Origin: Micrasema longulum
Lineage: Eukaryota; Arthropoda; Insecta; Trichoptera; Brachycentridae
Length of the DNA: 64,000 bases
Direction of reading: 5' to 3'
Assembly: GCA_022494885.1 (NCBI GenBank)
Contig: JAGVSM010003753.1
Span: 1-64,000, forward strand
Positions 24,345 through 35,466 of this stretch are shown piece by piece. A program made the translations under genes and the position numbers. Below the pieces are notes generated by a model that worked only from the letters and a program-made list of their open reading frames with translations, was not told the origin of the DNA and made no database searches. Position 1 is the first letter of the stretch; each line of letters starts with the position of its first letter.

Positions 24345-24430
24345 CCAAATACAGCGCAGCTTGATCATCGGGTAAGTATACGAAGGTAATCATGCTGATC
24401 ACTCTTACTCTTCGGATGTCAGTTCAGGAA
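24345..24430 (-). repeat. Degenerate SINE-A fragment
   Basis: 'gcgcagcttgatcatcgggt' and 'gatcactcttactcttcgga' correspond to the SINE-A body reversed. Confidence 0.45.
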
Positions 24431-24729
24431 AAGTAAAAGATTTGAAATAAAATTAGATTTTAACAAATTTTTCACGTTGACCTTGCCAAGAATCATGGTA
24501 GGCAGATTAATCTCAAATCTATCTGAAAGGATGAAACGCTTAAATGAATTTGTTTCTTAGATAGACAACGGCTAGAATTTTTATCAATTAATGTATTAAT
24601 CTTTCATACTGGACATATTTTATCAAAAATGTTTCAAGTATGTTCGAATCAATATCGTTTGATATCAATCCCGTTGGGGAATAATCAAGATTCAAAGATA
24701 CACAAATACATTAAGTAATGATTTTTTTT

Positions 24730-25165
24730 CCAAAAATATTTGTTTTCGCTTGATTTACCCAAATATTTTAATTTCGGGGCCATTTTCAACGAATTAAAAA
24801 ATTTACTTTTAGAAAATGGGTATCAAGAAGTTGTGGTAAAGTGAGGTTCGGAACTCTGATCCGTAAGTATGCGACACTACCTACTGGACCAAATTAATAT
24901 TCCCTTTCCGCACCTAATTGTGCACAGGGCACTGCATCAGTACACCTAACGCAGTGTATCTCGATCACTTTTGTTACATTAAGAAAAGATGATCAGTCTT
25001 ACGCTTCATGTACTAGTCCAGGGACTATGAAATATTCTAGTGTAAAAACACCTTTTTAAATAAATATTTTATATCAATCATGTAGGGGATCGAACCCGAG
25101 ACCTCTTGTTTGGTAGACTGACCACTACACCACGAGGCTGACTGGACCATAAACCGGTGTTAATA
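24730..25165 (-). repeat. SINE-C copy, split by SINE-A
   Basis: Body 24770-24830 ('ggccattttcaacgaat') and head 24845-24891 continue after the SINE-A at 25141 ('actggaccataaacc'). The split gives the relative age of the two families. Confidence 0.75.
24892..25140 (-). repeat. Full-length SINE-A with 9-bp target duplication
   Basis: About 249 bp from tRNA-like head (reversed 'gggatcgaacccgagacctc', 'gaccactacaccacgaggct') to tail. Flanked by actggacca at 24883-24891 and 25141-25149. Reference copy for the family. Confidence 0.9.
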
Positions 25166-25309
25166 GAAACCATAATACTTGAATTAATGAATATAATTAC
25201 ACAAATGACTTGTTTATTGTATAAATGCAGCTTATTTATTATTTACTAACGCCATTATTATCTTGAGCAATTCACACATTGATGTACCTATGAATCCCAT
25301 GCTTTTCTA

Positions 25310-25500
25310 TTGATCCGGCGACATCTTCTTTATGTGAATATTTGCCCTCGGGGCTTAGAGTAATACGACTGAATTGACTTAACGCGACTGTGGCTGTGAC
25401 GGTTGTGACCCCTGACCCTCGCATTGTCAGGCGCTCCGGCAAACCATCAAGCCACGAGTATTGTCATTTTCCGGGATGATTTCACCTTAGATAACTCCTC
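25310..25500. other. Higher-complexity unique block
   Basis: GC-richer, non-repetitive ('ccctgaccctcgcattgtca', 'aaccatcaagccacgagt'). Candidate conserved non-coding element. Confidence 0.3.
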
Positions 25501-26045
25501 ATTATGTAATATTTTTATACAACTTATTATTTATCGCATAACTCTTCATACGTATCTTCGGCCAAAACCAGCAAAGCACATTGTACAAAAAGTTTAATTT
25601 TTTGTTACCTATTTTTTTATATATTAATATTAAAGCCTCGATCGCTGTTTAAAGCACGTCTGAAGAAACATCTCCTTTCTCTACTTAAACATATCTTCTT
25701 TTTCTCTTTCATTATTTTTTCAATAAAACACTAGTATTGTCTTAAGGTAATTTATATTATACCAATTTCGCTGTTTCTATTTTTGAATATGTTTAGTATT
25801 TTATTATATATTCTATTGACTACGTTTTGTAATAAAAAACATTATGAAAACGTTATATAAAAAACACCTGTATTATATTGTTTATTTTGAATCAATGGCA
25901 ATTCGGCGATAAACCCGCCAATACACAATAGTTTTTTCGTCCAAGCTTTAATTTTCTTTATTTGTATTTTATTATATTGTGCCTGTATGTATTTGCATTT
26001 CTTGAATGGACTAATAAATATGATGAATAAAAAATAATAATACAA
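25501..26045. other. A+T-rich spacer
   Basis: No supported feature. The 67-codon minus frame at 25842-26045 is A/T-driven. Confidence 0.4.
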
Positions 26046-26235
26046 ATTGGGTTAAGATTCCGTGGTTAGCCGTGGTCCGAGTCCGCCGCGACATTAATGT
26101 CGCGGCGGACTCGCGGATAAAAGGACCAAGGTTCGAACCCCACTCTACCCCAACTCGATTCATATTTTCTAATAGTGCGTTATTTACAACTCGTTGAAAA
26201 TGGCTCCCAAAATTTATATACAGTTAATTATAAGA
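26046..26235 (+). repeat. SINE-C with internal palindrome
   Basis: B box 'ggttcgaaccccac' and body 'caactcgttgaaaatggc' are intact. The anticodon-side region is replaced by a perfect 36-bp palindrome at 26078-26113. Confidence 0.8.
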
Positions 26236-26394
26236 ACGAATAATAAATTTTTTAAAAGTGAAATAAATCAAATTGAAAACATGCACAGTTTTTAAATCCA
26301 AATCAAATACAACATTGGTGTTTAGAGTTCTGGATTGGCACTCTAATCGAAACGTACCTAATCAGTTTCTGGTACAAAGGATCAGTTTAACGTT

Positions 26395-26525
26395 TAACGA
26401 GCCACTCCAGGGACAGTGAAATATTGCAGTGTAAAACCATCTAATAAACAAATAGTTTACGTCGACTTTGCCAGAAATTGAACTCAAGTCCTTGCTGGGC
26501 GATGAGCCAAGGTACACTACAATGC
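26395..26525 (-). repeat. SINE-A, 3' truncated
   Basis: Reversed body 'ccagggacagtgaaatattg' and a degenerate head 'gccagaaattgaactcaagt'. Confidence 0.65.
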
Positions 26526-26539
26526 AGAGTTTTCTTCAA

Positions 26540-26660
26540 TCTAATTCTTTCCCAGGATCTTTATCTGAGAATAGCCATTGAGTCCAAAACATTGTCCAGG
26601 GTTCTGGTTCTATTTCACGCGGAAAACTGTTTTTTTCAGCTTGGACACAGAAACATATAA
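26540..26660 (+). repeat. Repeat H copy
   Basis: 'agccattgagtccaaaacat' and 'tccagggttctggttc' match 47105-47160 and, reversed, 18405-18485. Confidence 0.5.
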
Positions 26661-27285
26661 AGCCATACCTGGTACATAAACAACACACGATATAATAAAT
26701 GATGTATTTATTTATATTATTATACACGCAAAATTATCGAAATGAGACATTAAATCATTATTTTCAAGCTCCCCGAATCTATGTTAGGTCGATATTCACA
26801 ATCATTTTAGTAATATACATAGGTTATAAATATAATTTAATGCTGACATACGCACTTAAAATACAGCAAATATATAATGGTTTAGCAATTTTTGCCTGTA
26901 AACTAATAAAATAAATTAGATTTATAAAGTTATAAACGTGTACGAATGATTTTTAAAGATTTTTTTTTAAAACAAACAAATTAATGGAATTCTATCTATT
27001 CAAAAGGAATTCTACAAGCATGTATTTGCAGTAATCTCAAGTATGCCTCATATGTATGGAGTCCGCAATATCAAAATCATAAAAACTCGATATAATCTAT
27101 TCAAACAAAGTTTTTAGAGTACCTTATAATGTATAAGTCCTAAATTTCTAACTTACATTAAAATAACGAGCAACTTCTAACTATTTTCCGTTTTGATTCC
27201 CTGACGAAGCGTCGTGTTATTTTCGATGTAAAATTTTGCCATAATATATAGTAATAATATATTATTTTTTTTAATAAAAAAGAAA
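26661..27285. other. A+T-rich spacer
   Basis: A 'ccctgacgaagcgtcgtgtt' motif at 27198 is loosely like repeat F. Otherwise empty. Confidence 0.4.
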
Positions 27286-27291
27286 TATTAG

Positions 27292-27457
27292 CGTTTTTAT
27301 AATTTACCCAAATATTTCGATTTTAGTGGCCATTTTCAACGAGTTGTAAATAACTCACTGATAGAAAATGGAAATCAAGTTGGGCCAAAGTGGGGTTCGA
27401 ACCTCGGACCTCTGATCCGTGAGTCCGCAACACTAGCCACGGGACCACAACCCGATT
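27292..27457 (-). repeat. Full SINE-C copy
   Basis: Reversed head ('gggttcgaacctcggacctc', 'gccacgggaccacaaccc') plus body ('ggccattttcaacgagttgt') and A/T-rich end. Best uninterrupted example. Confidence 0.85.
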
Positions 27458-28070
27458 CTATTAAACTATAAAGTAGATACTAACCTCCTTAATACAATAT
27501 ACATGAATGTCGGAATGAGAACACTCATTCACATATTTAAACTTCCTTTGTTTACAAGCAATGCAGTATACCACACACCTTTGGCCCGCACGTGTCGGGT
27601 ATATAACATATATTGCTGAAATAACAAAATCAACATGTTTCCATTGAAATATATGTATACACTCGATGCAGCATTATGTGCCTGACTTGTAATCCATTTA
27701 ACTTGAGTTCCGGAGTATACCTTGAATTTGGTGGAAAAAGGTGTTTTGCGCGCAGCAGTTCGTTCATTTTATAATTTCGATGTCCATTTAAATGCTGTTC
27801 TGTGTTTGTTATAAGGTAATGCAAAAATACATCCAATAAACTGAAGCCGACCAAACTACTCATAAATGAGTAGCTTGATGTTTTTGCCATTAGTTGCTCC
27901 GTAGACTTCGCTTACGAACTGCTTAGTACGCAACTTCCGATTAAAATTCAATTGCGCCGTGTTTGGTCGTTTTTAAGTGTCAAAATACTGCTGGGATCAA
28001 AAGGGAAATGGGTGGAATTATATTTATTTATTTATTTATTAATACACACAGCACGCAGTGCCTTTTACCT
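27458..28070. other. Unassigned spacer
   Basis: 86-codon minus frame at 27630-27890 has no family motif. Confidence 0.4.
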
Positions 28071-28078
28071 TAAAAATA

Positions 28079-28245
28079 CGGCCTCCGTAGTGTAGTGGTC
28101 AAGAGGCTTGACTCGCGCATAGAAAGTTCCGGGTTCGATTCCCGGTGAGAACACACAAATTTAATGTGAGGTTTCTGAAGTCTAGGTATTCTATGTCGTA
28201 ATTCACCACTGTAATTAGTTGTTGTGGTGCAAAAAAAGTGTGTAA
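28079..28245 (+). repeat. SINE-B copy
   Basis: Head 'gcctccgtagtgtagtggtc', B box 'gggttcgattcccgg', body and 'ttgttgtggtgc' plus A-run. Confidence 0.9.
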
Positions 28246-28397
28246 GTGTGTAAAAGTGTGTAAAAAGATACATATACAAAAATAATATAAACATTTCAAT
28301 ATAATCTGAAATACTTAAAATTAAATACAAAAGTATTATTTTACATAAATACTATATATATAACACAGCAGTTTTGTATAAATAACATATACATAAA

Positions 28398-28820
28398 TAT
28401 TAACAATATTTTGAGTTTGTCCAAATTTTTGTAGACAAGGACTGGATTCAACTCCCTGGGGAGCTGTTTATATTGTGATTAATATTGTGGTGAATATTGT
28501 GGTGAATGTTACACAGTGTATAAAGTGGCCACTTAAACCAGCCATTGACAGGTCATAAGCCCTGTAGATGCCTAGACTTCTATATTACTGGCGGCCTCCG
28601 TGGTGTAGTGGTCAAGACGCTTGACTCACGCACGGAAGGTTGCGGGTTCGATTCCCGGTGAGAACACAAAAAAATAAAATGTGATTTTTTCAAGCCTGGG
28701 TGCTCTGTGATGTAATTCACCACTGTAATTAGGCCTCCTGGCCTGTTGTGGTGCAAAAAAAAAAAATGTAAAAATTACCTTCTCTTAAATGTTCTTCATC
28801 TCTGTTGTAGTATGTTAATA
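28398..28820. mobile_element. LTIR-1 copy split by SINE-B
   Basis: 28398-28590 and 28775-28820 join into continuous LTIR-1 text ('cctagacttctatatta' / 'ccttctcttaaatgttcttc') with the SINE-B between them. The left arm is largely deleted. Confidence 0.75.
28592..28772 (+). repeat. SINE-B inserted in LTIR-1
   Basis: Complete, from 'ggcggcctccgtggtgtagt' to 'cctgttgtggtgc' and a 12-13 A run. Confidence 0.9.
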
Positions 28821-29044
28821 TATATAAATATCTAAATAATATATTTCGTGTGTAACTGGCAAATTCACAAATAATATTATTTCAGAATTCGATTATTTTA
28901 CCGTCTGTCCTAGGGCTAGAAGTGTAAAACTGTGAGTGAAGTGATTTTTCGGTAAAACTTAAAACCCGCTTGTTCTATAAATCGTTTTTATAAATCCATA
29001 ACACGTAAAAACAAAGGAAATTGTTACATTTAAACAACAAATTT

Positions 29045-29770
29045 AAAAAAATATTTTGAGTTTGTCCAAATTTTTGTAGACAACGACTGGATTTCACTCC
29101 CTGGGGAGCTGTTTATATTAACATATTACAACAGAGATGAAGAACATTTAAATAAAGATAATTTAGAAGTCTAGGCATCTACAGGGCTTATGAACTGTTG
29201 ATGCCTAGACTTCTATATTTCTAGAGACTCGGATATATTGGACTAGAGAGAGGTTATTATTCTTATGCTGATATAGAGTCAATGTTAAATATTTCTATTC
29301 GACAAAAAAGTAGAACTAATATTGATTCTACATATGTATATATATATGTTCGGCATACTAAATGGTATAATCGATGTTCCATCATTACTGGGATAAGTAA
29401 AATTCAATATTCCGATTCGTAGGTTGAGAAAAAATGAAGTACTGTTCATCGACCAGCATAGAGCAAACTATGGCCTTAATTCTGAATGACCCGTCTTTGT
29501 CGTATTGTTAACTCAAGACAAGATCTGGACTTTTTGGGTTTTAAGTTTACAACGATTTAAATGAGCACTAAATAAATAGTCCAGATTTTGTCTTGATGTC
29601 CCTTATGTTTGTCAATGCTTCTTTAATTTTTTTTATGTTTTAAACTATTCTTTTATATAATATTTAAACCCTATAAATTGTATACATGGACAATGTCCGT
29701 TAATAAGTAAACAAATAAATTACCTTGTCTTAAATGTTTATCATCTCTGTTGTAATATGTTAACAAATTT
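29045..29770. mobile_element. LTIR-1 copy with ~500-bp insertion
   Basis: LTIR-1 text runs to about 29220 and resumes at 29720 ('taccttgtcttaaatg'). The left part is deleted between 'gggcttatgaactg' and 'ttgatgcctagact'. Confidence 0.65.
29221..29719 (+). mobile_element. Insertion, probable LINE 3' fragment
   Basis: A frame reads LNISIRQKSRTNIDSTYVYI near 29282-29345, loosely LINE-terminus-like. It holds a 20-nt imperfect inverted repeat (29512-29531 / 29578-29597, 'agacaagatctggact') and ends in aataagtaaacaaataaat. Confidence 0.4.
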
Positions 29771-30279
29771 TAAGTTAAAATTAAATTAGTATTTATAAAA
29801 TCACGTTGTTAAACGCCTTTGAGGAAGTATAGTACAAAAATGTCAGTTATCCATAGTCGAAAAAAAAATTTTCAAAACAACTGAATTTCCTCATTATGAG
29901 TGGGTAAGAGATATGACAATGGCGGTGATTTTTCAAAACTAAAATATTTAAGAAAGCTTCTGTTACCTGTACCATTCACATTTTTTGTCAAATCGGTTAC
30001 ATAATAAAATCATTTGGCTGCTTGCTTCTGTTTGAGATGTAATTCCAAGATAAAAACTTGAATTTTAAAATAATTTGACAGGTAAATTATTTAAGCACGC
30101 GTCGGAAATTATAATCAACAATCCTGCTCCTTGGCGGGAGGTCTTTTGCTTTACGGAATCCTGAATTTTAAAGGTGATTTCCTCATAGTTAGTAAATTCA
30201 ATGTTCTTCGTCAATAAAATGAATAAAATTTATTGAGATAGTTGTACGAAAAAAAAAACAACAAATTGCACTTCATTAC
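29771..30279. other. Unassigned spacer
   Basis: No supported feature. Confidence 0.4.
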
Positions 30280-30448
30280 TTCAGTAATACAATGTATTTA
30301 CTATAATTTAATCTAATTCATTTTACTATGTATCTTTATTGTTAATTATAATGACTTGACACGGGCATGGCCTAAAAAGCCTTCATAAGCTCATTAATAT
30401 ATAAACTAGTGTAGTTTTGAATGAAAAAATTAATGAATAAATAAATAA
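30280..30448 (+). mobile_element. LINE 3' UTR (family D, copy 2)
   Basis: 'gacttgacacgggcatggcc' followed by 'aagccttcataagctcatta' and an aataaataaataaa end matches 17.1 and 57.3 kb. Confidence 0.65.
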
Positions 30449-30918
30449 AATATTATAAATGCAAAAGAGTGCGTTTGTTTTTTTGCATTGGGATAACCGA
30501 AAGGGTGAGAAATAAACTAGGATACTTATTTTTCTTCCTGAATAAAAAAAAACTGCATTGAAAAAAATACATAATAATACTTGAAAATGCGTAGGCAGTA
30601 AGGTGCGATGTCAAAAAGAATCAATTGGAAAGTAATTCTTTAAATTTCTATAATTGACTTGCTATATCTTGGTTAGTTTGATTTGATTTTTGCTTTGGTT
30701 TTGTAGTGAACAGAATAACGATGCTTTGTCACCATAGACTGACGGATCGCCATATTTTTATCATAGTGATAATAAGAGGATTGGAAATCGATTCAAGCTA
30801 TTTTATAACTGGAAAAAAGTGTTATTTCGTCGATTTTTTTTTTAAACTAACGAAAAAACTGATTAATTTCCTACTTATTTCTCCCAAATCCACGCGAGCA
30901 AAGCCGCGGAGAAAACAT
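30449..30918 (+). repeat. Dispersed repeat O, full copy
   Basis: Begins 'atattataaatgcaaaagag' and ends 'cacgcgagcaaagccgcgga'. The same text is split across 35656-35935 and 37499-37650. Resembles a repeat frequent in Lepidoptera, from memory of the motif only. Confidence 0.65.
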
Positions 30919-31019
30919 GTATTTTTTACACAAAATAATCATTAAAAAAAAATTTACAAGGTTTGGTGGTTTTTAAAATATTTTTTATTTGTTGATGGAC
31001 TATTAAACTAAATCAAAGA

Positions 31020-31240
31020 TTTTGATTTATCTCATCGTAGTCTTTCTTGGTGGTGCTCGCTTCATATTATCGTTCATTTTCGTCATATATTTATCCGTCC
31101 GTACTACATGACCAAACCATCTCAGTGACCCTTTATTATTTTTTTCAATTATAGGTACCTTTCACGGATTTGTCTGATTTCATCAATCGTATTCCTGTCA
31201 CGCAAAAAACATTTATAGATATGCTGATATATGGGAGTTG
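31020..31240 (-). mobile_element. RTE-like LINE fragment
   Basis: Minus strand reads LRDRNTIDEIRQIRERYL, one stop, then KGSLRWFGHVVRTDKYMTKM. RWFGHV is the conserved C-terminal motif also seen degenerate at 0.69 kb. Confidence 0.75.
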
Positions 31241-31406
31241 CTAATTTTTTGCCTTGCTTATTATGTAAAAGACTTATACTAACTGCAAAAGGTATGTTCC
31301 TTCTAATTTATCTTACTATAGTGTGAGGATCTGGTGGAATAATCGACTGTAGCTTTGTTAGGGAACTTCTGCGTATTTCCTTTAAGAAGAGTAAACCACA
31401 TAAAAC

Positions 31407-31625
31407 TCATTCAGGAGAAGCCGGACTATTAACAGGCATCAACATACCTTCCGTTCCACTTTGAGAGCGTTCGGCATTTTGGGTCCTATTTTTATTTATT
31501 TCAACAATCGCCTTTACTATTTTTACCATGTATGATATAACCTCATGCGATAAGTCCTTACGACTTATTACTGTTACAATATCTTCTAGGTCCTTATCCA
31601 GACTTGTACATTTGCATTTCATTTC
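31407..31625 (-). mobile_element. Possible LINE ORF1-like remnant
   Basis: Open frame with KCKCTSLDKDLEDIVTVISR, then VISYMVKIVKAIVEINKNRT; acidic/basic helical text like the N-terminal part of some non-LTR ORF1 (gag-like) proteins. The apparent N-terminus MGLLACC comes from the adjoining SINE-B. Assignment weak. Confidence 0.35.
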
Positions 31626-31626
31626 A

Positions 31627-31708
31627 TTTTTTGCACCACAACAGGCCAGGAGGCCCAATTACAGTGGTGAATTACATTACAGAACAACCAGGCTTGATGC
31701 ACGCAATG
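31627..31708 (-). repeat. SINE-B 3' fragment
   Basis: Reversed terminal text 'caccacaacaggccaggagg' and 'attacagtggtgaattacat'. Confidence 0.8.
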
Positions 31709-31879
31709 CATTTTTTTATTTTTTTATAATCCGCTAAGCCTCTATTTTGAGGCTTGTCAGCAGGTAAGATAGAGGGGATATGGAAGGAGGTAATAAAAAA
31801 TACACCACAACACTAACACTAAAAAAACAACACAACCAATTGAGAAAAAAATATTTCTTGGATTTTTTTCATACAACTG

Positions 31880-31955
31880 GTGGGAATCGAGCCCGCGATG
31901 CCAGTTTCACAGTTGGCCGTCTTGCCAATTGCGCCACAGCGCCTGTCAACAAATT
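31880..31955 (-). repeat. tRNA-like SINE head, distinct family
   Basis: Minus strand has A box 'tggcgcaattggcaag' and B box 'gggctcgattcccac'. It lies directly 3' of the LINE at 31960-32345. No CCA end or clear aminoacyl stem, so not called as a tRNA gene. Confidence 0.55.
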
Positions 31956-31959
31956 AGGG

Positions 31960-32345
31960 ACATTTTGGGATGTCTCGTCGTCACATGGACAGCTATTGAT
32001 TTTTGAATGTTTAAAACAGTGAAGATAGCTCATAAACCTTCCGTGGCCTGTAAGGATTTGAGTCAGTTAGTAGCCAAGTTGCTGCGTTTTCCTTAAATCA
32101 ATGTCATGAAAGGTTTTTGGAAAAAATATTTAGTTACTTGTCCAGTAGTTTCACTTAAATACAGGTCGTTCAAGAGCTAGGGAGTTCTGGTTTTTATTTT
32201 CTTTTTAGTAAAACTAAAAGGATATCAGGCAAAATCAGGAGCTGTTTTCTTGGGAGTAGCTTCTCGAGCCTTTTCATTTGCTTTTCCATTGCCTTGAATT
32301 CCGCAGTGGCCTCTTATCCATCCGATAGGTATGTAAATAGTATCA
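31960..32345 (-). mobile_element. I/R1-type LINE remnant with RNase H
   Basis: At 32345-32222 the minus strand reads PIGWIRGHCGIQGNGKANEK, the RNase H consensus W-[IV]-x-G-H-x-G-I-x-G-N. Further 3' it reads LTQILTGHGRFMSYLHCFKH and then CPCDDETSQN, matching the usual LTGHGxF...CxCG...QT terminus, with the second glycine of the zinc-like motif lost. Frames are broken. RNase H points to I/R1-like LINEs (established for those clades). Confidence 0.7.
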
Positions 32346-32866
32346 TCGGAAAGCGTATGGATTTAACTAATGTTTTGTTTTTGAAATTATTTTTGCATAT
32401 ATTTTGTTTATTAGTTAAGGTATAAATAAATGTTCAAAGTTTATTTGAACAACTGTCTAAAATAAATGTATTTTATTTCTATATTAATTGATGTACAATA
32501 TATATTCTTTATTTTTAGAGTGTTTAAATTTTCAATTTTTCGATTGTTTTTTTTACCATTTATGTGTTTTACATTTGTTTCAATTTTATATTATTTTGTA
32601 CTTTTTCCACACTAGAGCTTGACCCTTTTTTGGTAAGTTCAATCTGAATTGCTGTATTTTTTTAGTTTATTTATATATTGTTTTTTCATGTTTAATAAAG
32701 GTTTTACTAAAAAAAGTCTTTCTTCCAGTTCTATGTTTTACTTACTTTTTTTACAAGCAATTACTGGGTTTAGTGCATTGTTGTTTTCAAGACACGGAGG
32801 AGCCGAAAAATGTGTTGAAAAGAGAGTGAATACGGGCAGCAAAAAAATACTTTTAAAGTAACAGAA
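32346..32866. other. A+T-rich spacer
   Basis: 70-codon frame 32649-32861 lacks motifs. Confidence 0.4.
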
Positions 32867-32867
32867 A

Positions 32868-32945
32868 GGATTGAGGTACGCTGCAATTGGAGCACCAAAG
32901 CAGTGCCCTATGCACTACTGGGATAAGAAAAATGATGGCGATGAC
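32868..32945 (+). repeat. SINE-A 3' tail
   Basis: 'aggtacgctgcaattggagc' and 'agcagtgccctatgcactac' with an ATGATGG end. Confidence 0.7.
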
Positions 32946-33079
32946 GTGTTAAACACATCCGTTGGACTCTTTGATACTTTCTAAGATCGAATTCCTTCAA
33001 CTTTCTCTGCATTTGCGTACTATTTAGGCATACGTTCACCAAATCTCGCCTGCGAATTTGACCCGAGAATCTTCGAACC

Positions 33080-33320
33080 CGATAGTAGGAATTAATTAAT
33101 TCAGTTATTTTGATAACATCTACCTCGCCATTGACCTCCGCAAAATAATGCCAGTGTCATGTTACATACATACAGCCTCCTGGCAAAACCCGTTCTAAAC
33201 ACATTAACATATAATTTTGATCGAATCCACGAGTTTCGCCTGGTCACAAAAAATGACGGCGTTATTGCCAAATTAGACAAAATCGCGTATGATCGGGATA
33301 ATTAAATTTTCGGCAAGTCT
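33080..33320. other. Higher-complexity unique block
   Basis: Non-repetitive text with 'cctcgccattgacctccgca' and 'aaaaatgacggcgttattgc'. Candidate regulatory element only. Confidence 0.25.
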
Positions 33321-33388
33321 ACATAAAATTTACTAATCAGATAAAATTTCTTCATTTCATAATTATCCACTGGTACATAGAGCACCGC

Positions 33389-33633
33389 GTCCGCCTCGTA
33401 GTGTAGTCGTCATCGCGTTTACCTACTTTGCAAGAGGTCTCGGGTTCGATTCCCGATATGATCGACACAAAATATTTATTTGAAAAATAAACTTTACAAT
33501 AGATTACTTCATAGTCCCTAGACTAGCACCTGAAGCGTAGGACTGATCATCTCACCTTCATATAACAAAAACAATCAAGATACGCTGCGATTAGTGTACC
33601 AATGCAGTACCCCGTGCAATGATGATGATGTCG
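33389..33633 (+). repeat. Full-length SINE-A
   Basis: Head 'gcctcgtagtgtagtcgtca', B box 'gggttcgattcccg', complete body and gatgatgatg tail. Confidence 0.9.
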
Positions 33634-33739
33634 ACATCGAGCACTGCTTTAGCAAGTACAATGATGGGGATTAGACTAGTGAAATGAGCCAAAAAAATGT
33701 ATAAATACTTCGTGAATCGTAATATCATCTACATGATAA

Positions 33740-34258
33740 AGGTTTCAGCCTTATACGGGGCTTACGACCTTTCATTGGCTGGTTTATGTGGCCACTTTAC
33801 ACGCGATATATATGGGTGGGAATCATGATCCATAATCGACAACACACGTGCTAAATAATTTCACCTAAAATTATAAGGCGACGACCAATGAAGCAAGTCA
33901 GCGTTTTCTATTGAATTAAATCCATTGCATTCTGTGAAACACGAGATCAACGTCCTGCAGTACATTAACATCGTCCCTTTTTTCCCAATTTCCTCAACTC
34001 TTGCAACTGTTGGTTTTTGTAAAATTAAGGAACTAAAACTTTTATTTCTGCAGGTGAGATTCATCCAACTGAAGTATTTCACCTACACACGAGACGACGC
34101 CGACGCGACGCCTAAAAACACTTTTAAATTTTTATTCATCGTCTTGAACCAGTTAATTTTATCAACATTTTTTTGTTTTAATCAACCATTTTACTTAATT
34201 CCCAAAGGGTTTAAATCCAGTCCTTGTTAAACATTTAAACAAACTAAAAATATTGTCA
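33740..34258. mobile_element. LTIR-1 copy, internally complete
   Basis: Left arm 'cattggctggtttatgtgg' (33770s), internal 'aggtgagattcatccaactg', and a reversed outer end 'aaatccagtccttgtt' to 'actaaaaatattgtc'. The 101-codon frame (33925-34230) follows element text and is not a gene. Confidence 0.65.
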
Positions 34259-34960
34259 ACGAAATTAGCAATGTGCTCAATTTTAAAAACGGTATATTTT
34301 TCTTAGATAAATGTTAGTATGTCTGTTCTGTATGGTTTTAAAAATATTTCTAATTTAAGCCCATAAAAAGAAACATTTAAATGTATATTTTATTTCTAAA
34401 TACAAATCTAGTATTAACGATTATGCAAATTTCATTTTATATTTTCTCTGTCATAATATTGTATCTCGCACACTTAATCGAATGAATGCATATCGTATAC
34501 AATAAAATTTCTTTTAAAATAAATTAAAACATCAGAAACAATTTTTTATGTACAATTAAGACCACACTTTTGCATAATTTTAATAATGGATATATTTTAT
34601 ATGAATTGAATCCACTATCAATATTTTATAGTTTTTTAAATGTTTTTTATCTTAATTTTATTTTTATATTTGAATGAAATTAATTGGAATAGTTTTATAA
34701 AAATCTCTTGGCTGATTTGCGAAAAGCGGCATTTTTTTGGAAGCTAAACTTTTTTTGTAATGAACATTAATATGTCATAACATTAAAACGTATTTTGTTA
34801 ATTAACAAATGGACACATTTTTAAAAATTGATGAGAAATGCATAATCATAAAATTATAGATTCAATAATTTTGAATGGTAGTTATGTATAGTTGATCTCT
34901 GACAAATTATAATTACAAATTATTTAGCCTCCAATAAATCGCGATTCTAATAAATATTAG
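34259..34960. other. A+T-rich spacer
   Basis: No supported feature. Confidence 0.45.
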
Positions 34961-34961
34961 T

Positions 34962-35195
34962 ATTTTACCACTTACCAAATTTTTACGTCTACCGGTTTCG
35001 AGACGTACCCGTTTCTTCGTCAGGACACTCACTACACCGATATGTAAATACTTAAATACACTATTAAACTAGCACCTTTACCGTCACCGTAGAAAACATA
35101 GTATTTACAAAAAAAATACATAAATTAATGCAGAGTTACAGGGAATGCAAACACAACTGTGTCAGATAATGCATGCAAGTGCGTCATATTATTAT
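34962..35195. repeat. Dispersed repeat F (copy 2)
   Basis: 'accggtttcgagacgtaccc' and 'tcttcgtcaggacactcact' match 16430-16640. Confidence 0.65.
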
Positions 35196-35392
35196 TCAAA
35201 GGTTGGAAGATAAAAAGTAGTGTTCGATCTTTATCGAAAAAAAATACATAACTATCCCAAGTATCAAAGGATTTTGTGTTTATTAACTTATGACACAGTG
35301 TAAAAAAAAATTAAACCTCTTTTATGTATAGTTGAAAAAAATCACATGCGTCGTTTTCTTACGATCATAACGATATATATTTTTAGAGCACC

Positions 35393-35466
35393 TAGGCCTT
35401 ACCAATAAACCTGGTATGAACTTTGCGTTAGCATAACTTTATACCAGGTTTATAAATAAGGCCCTT
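35393..35466. repeat. Short foldback (MITE-like)
   Basis: Arms 35393-35417 ('taccaataaacctggtat') and 35441-35466 ('ataccaggtttataaataag') pair with a few mismatches; loop about 23 nt. Confidence 0.6.

Noticed and set aside
28592..28665. tRNA gene
   Set aside because: Good A and B boxes, but it is the head of SINE-B, followed by the SINE body and A-run. The same applies to every tRNA-like head in the window.
33389..33465. tRNA gene
   Set aside because: Head of SINE-A; the same sequence with the same body recurs many times and no proper acceptor stem is visible.
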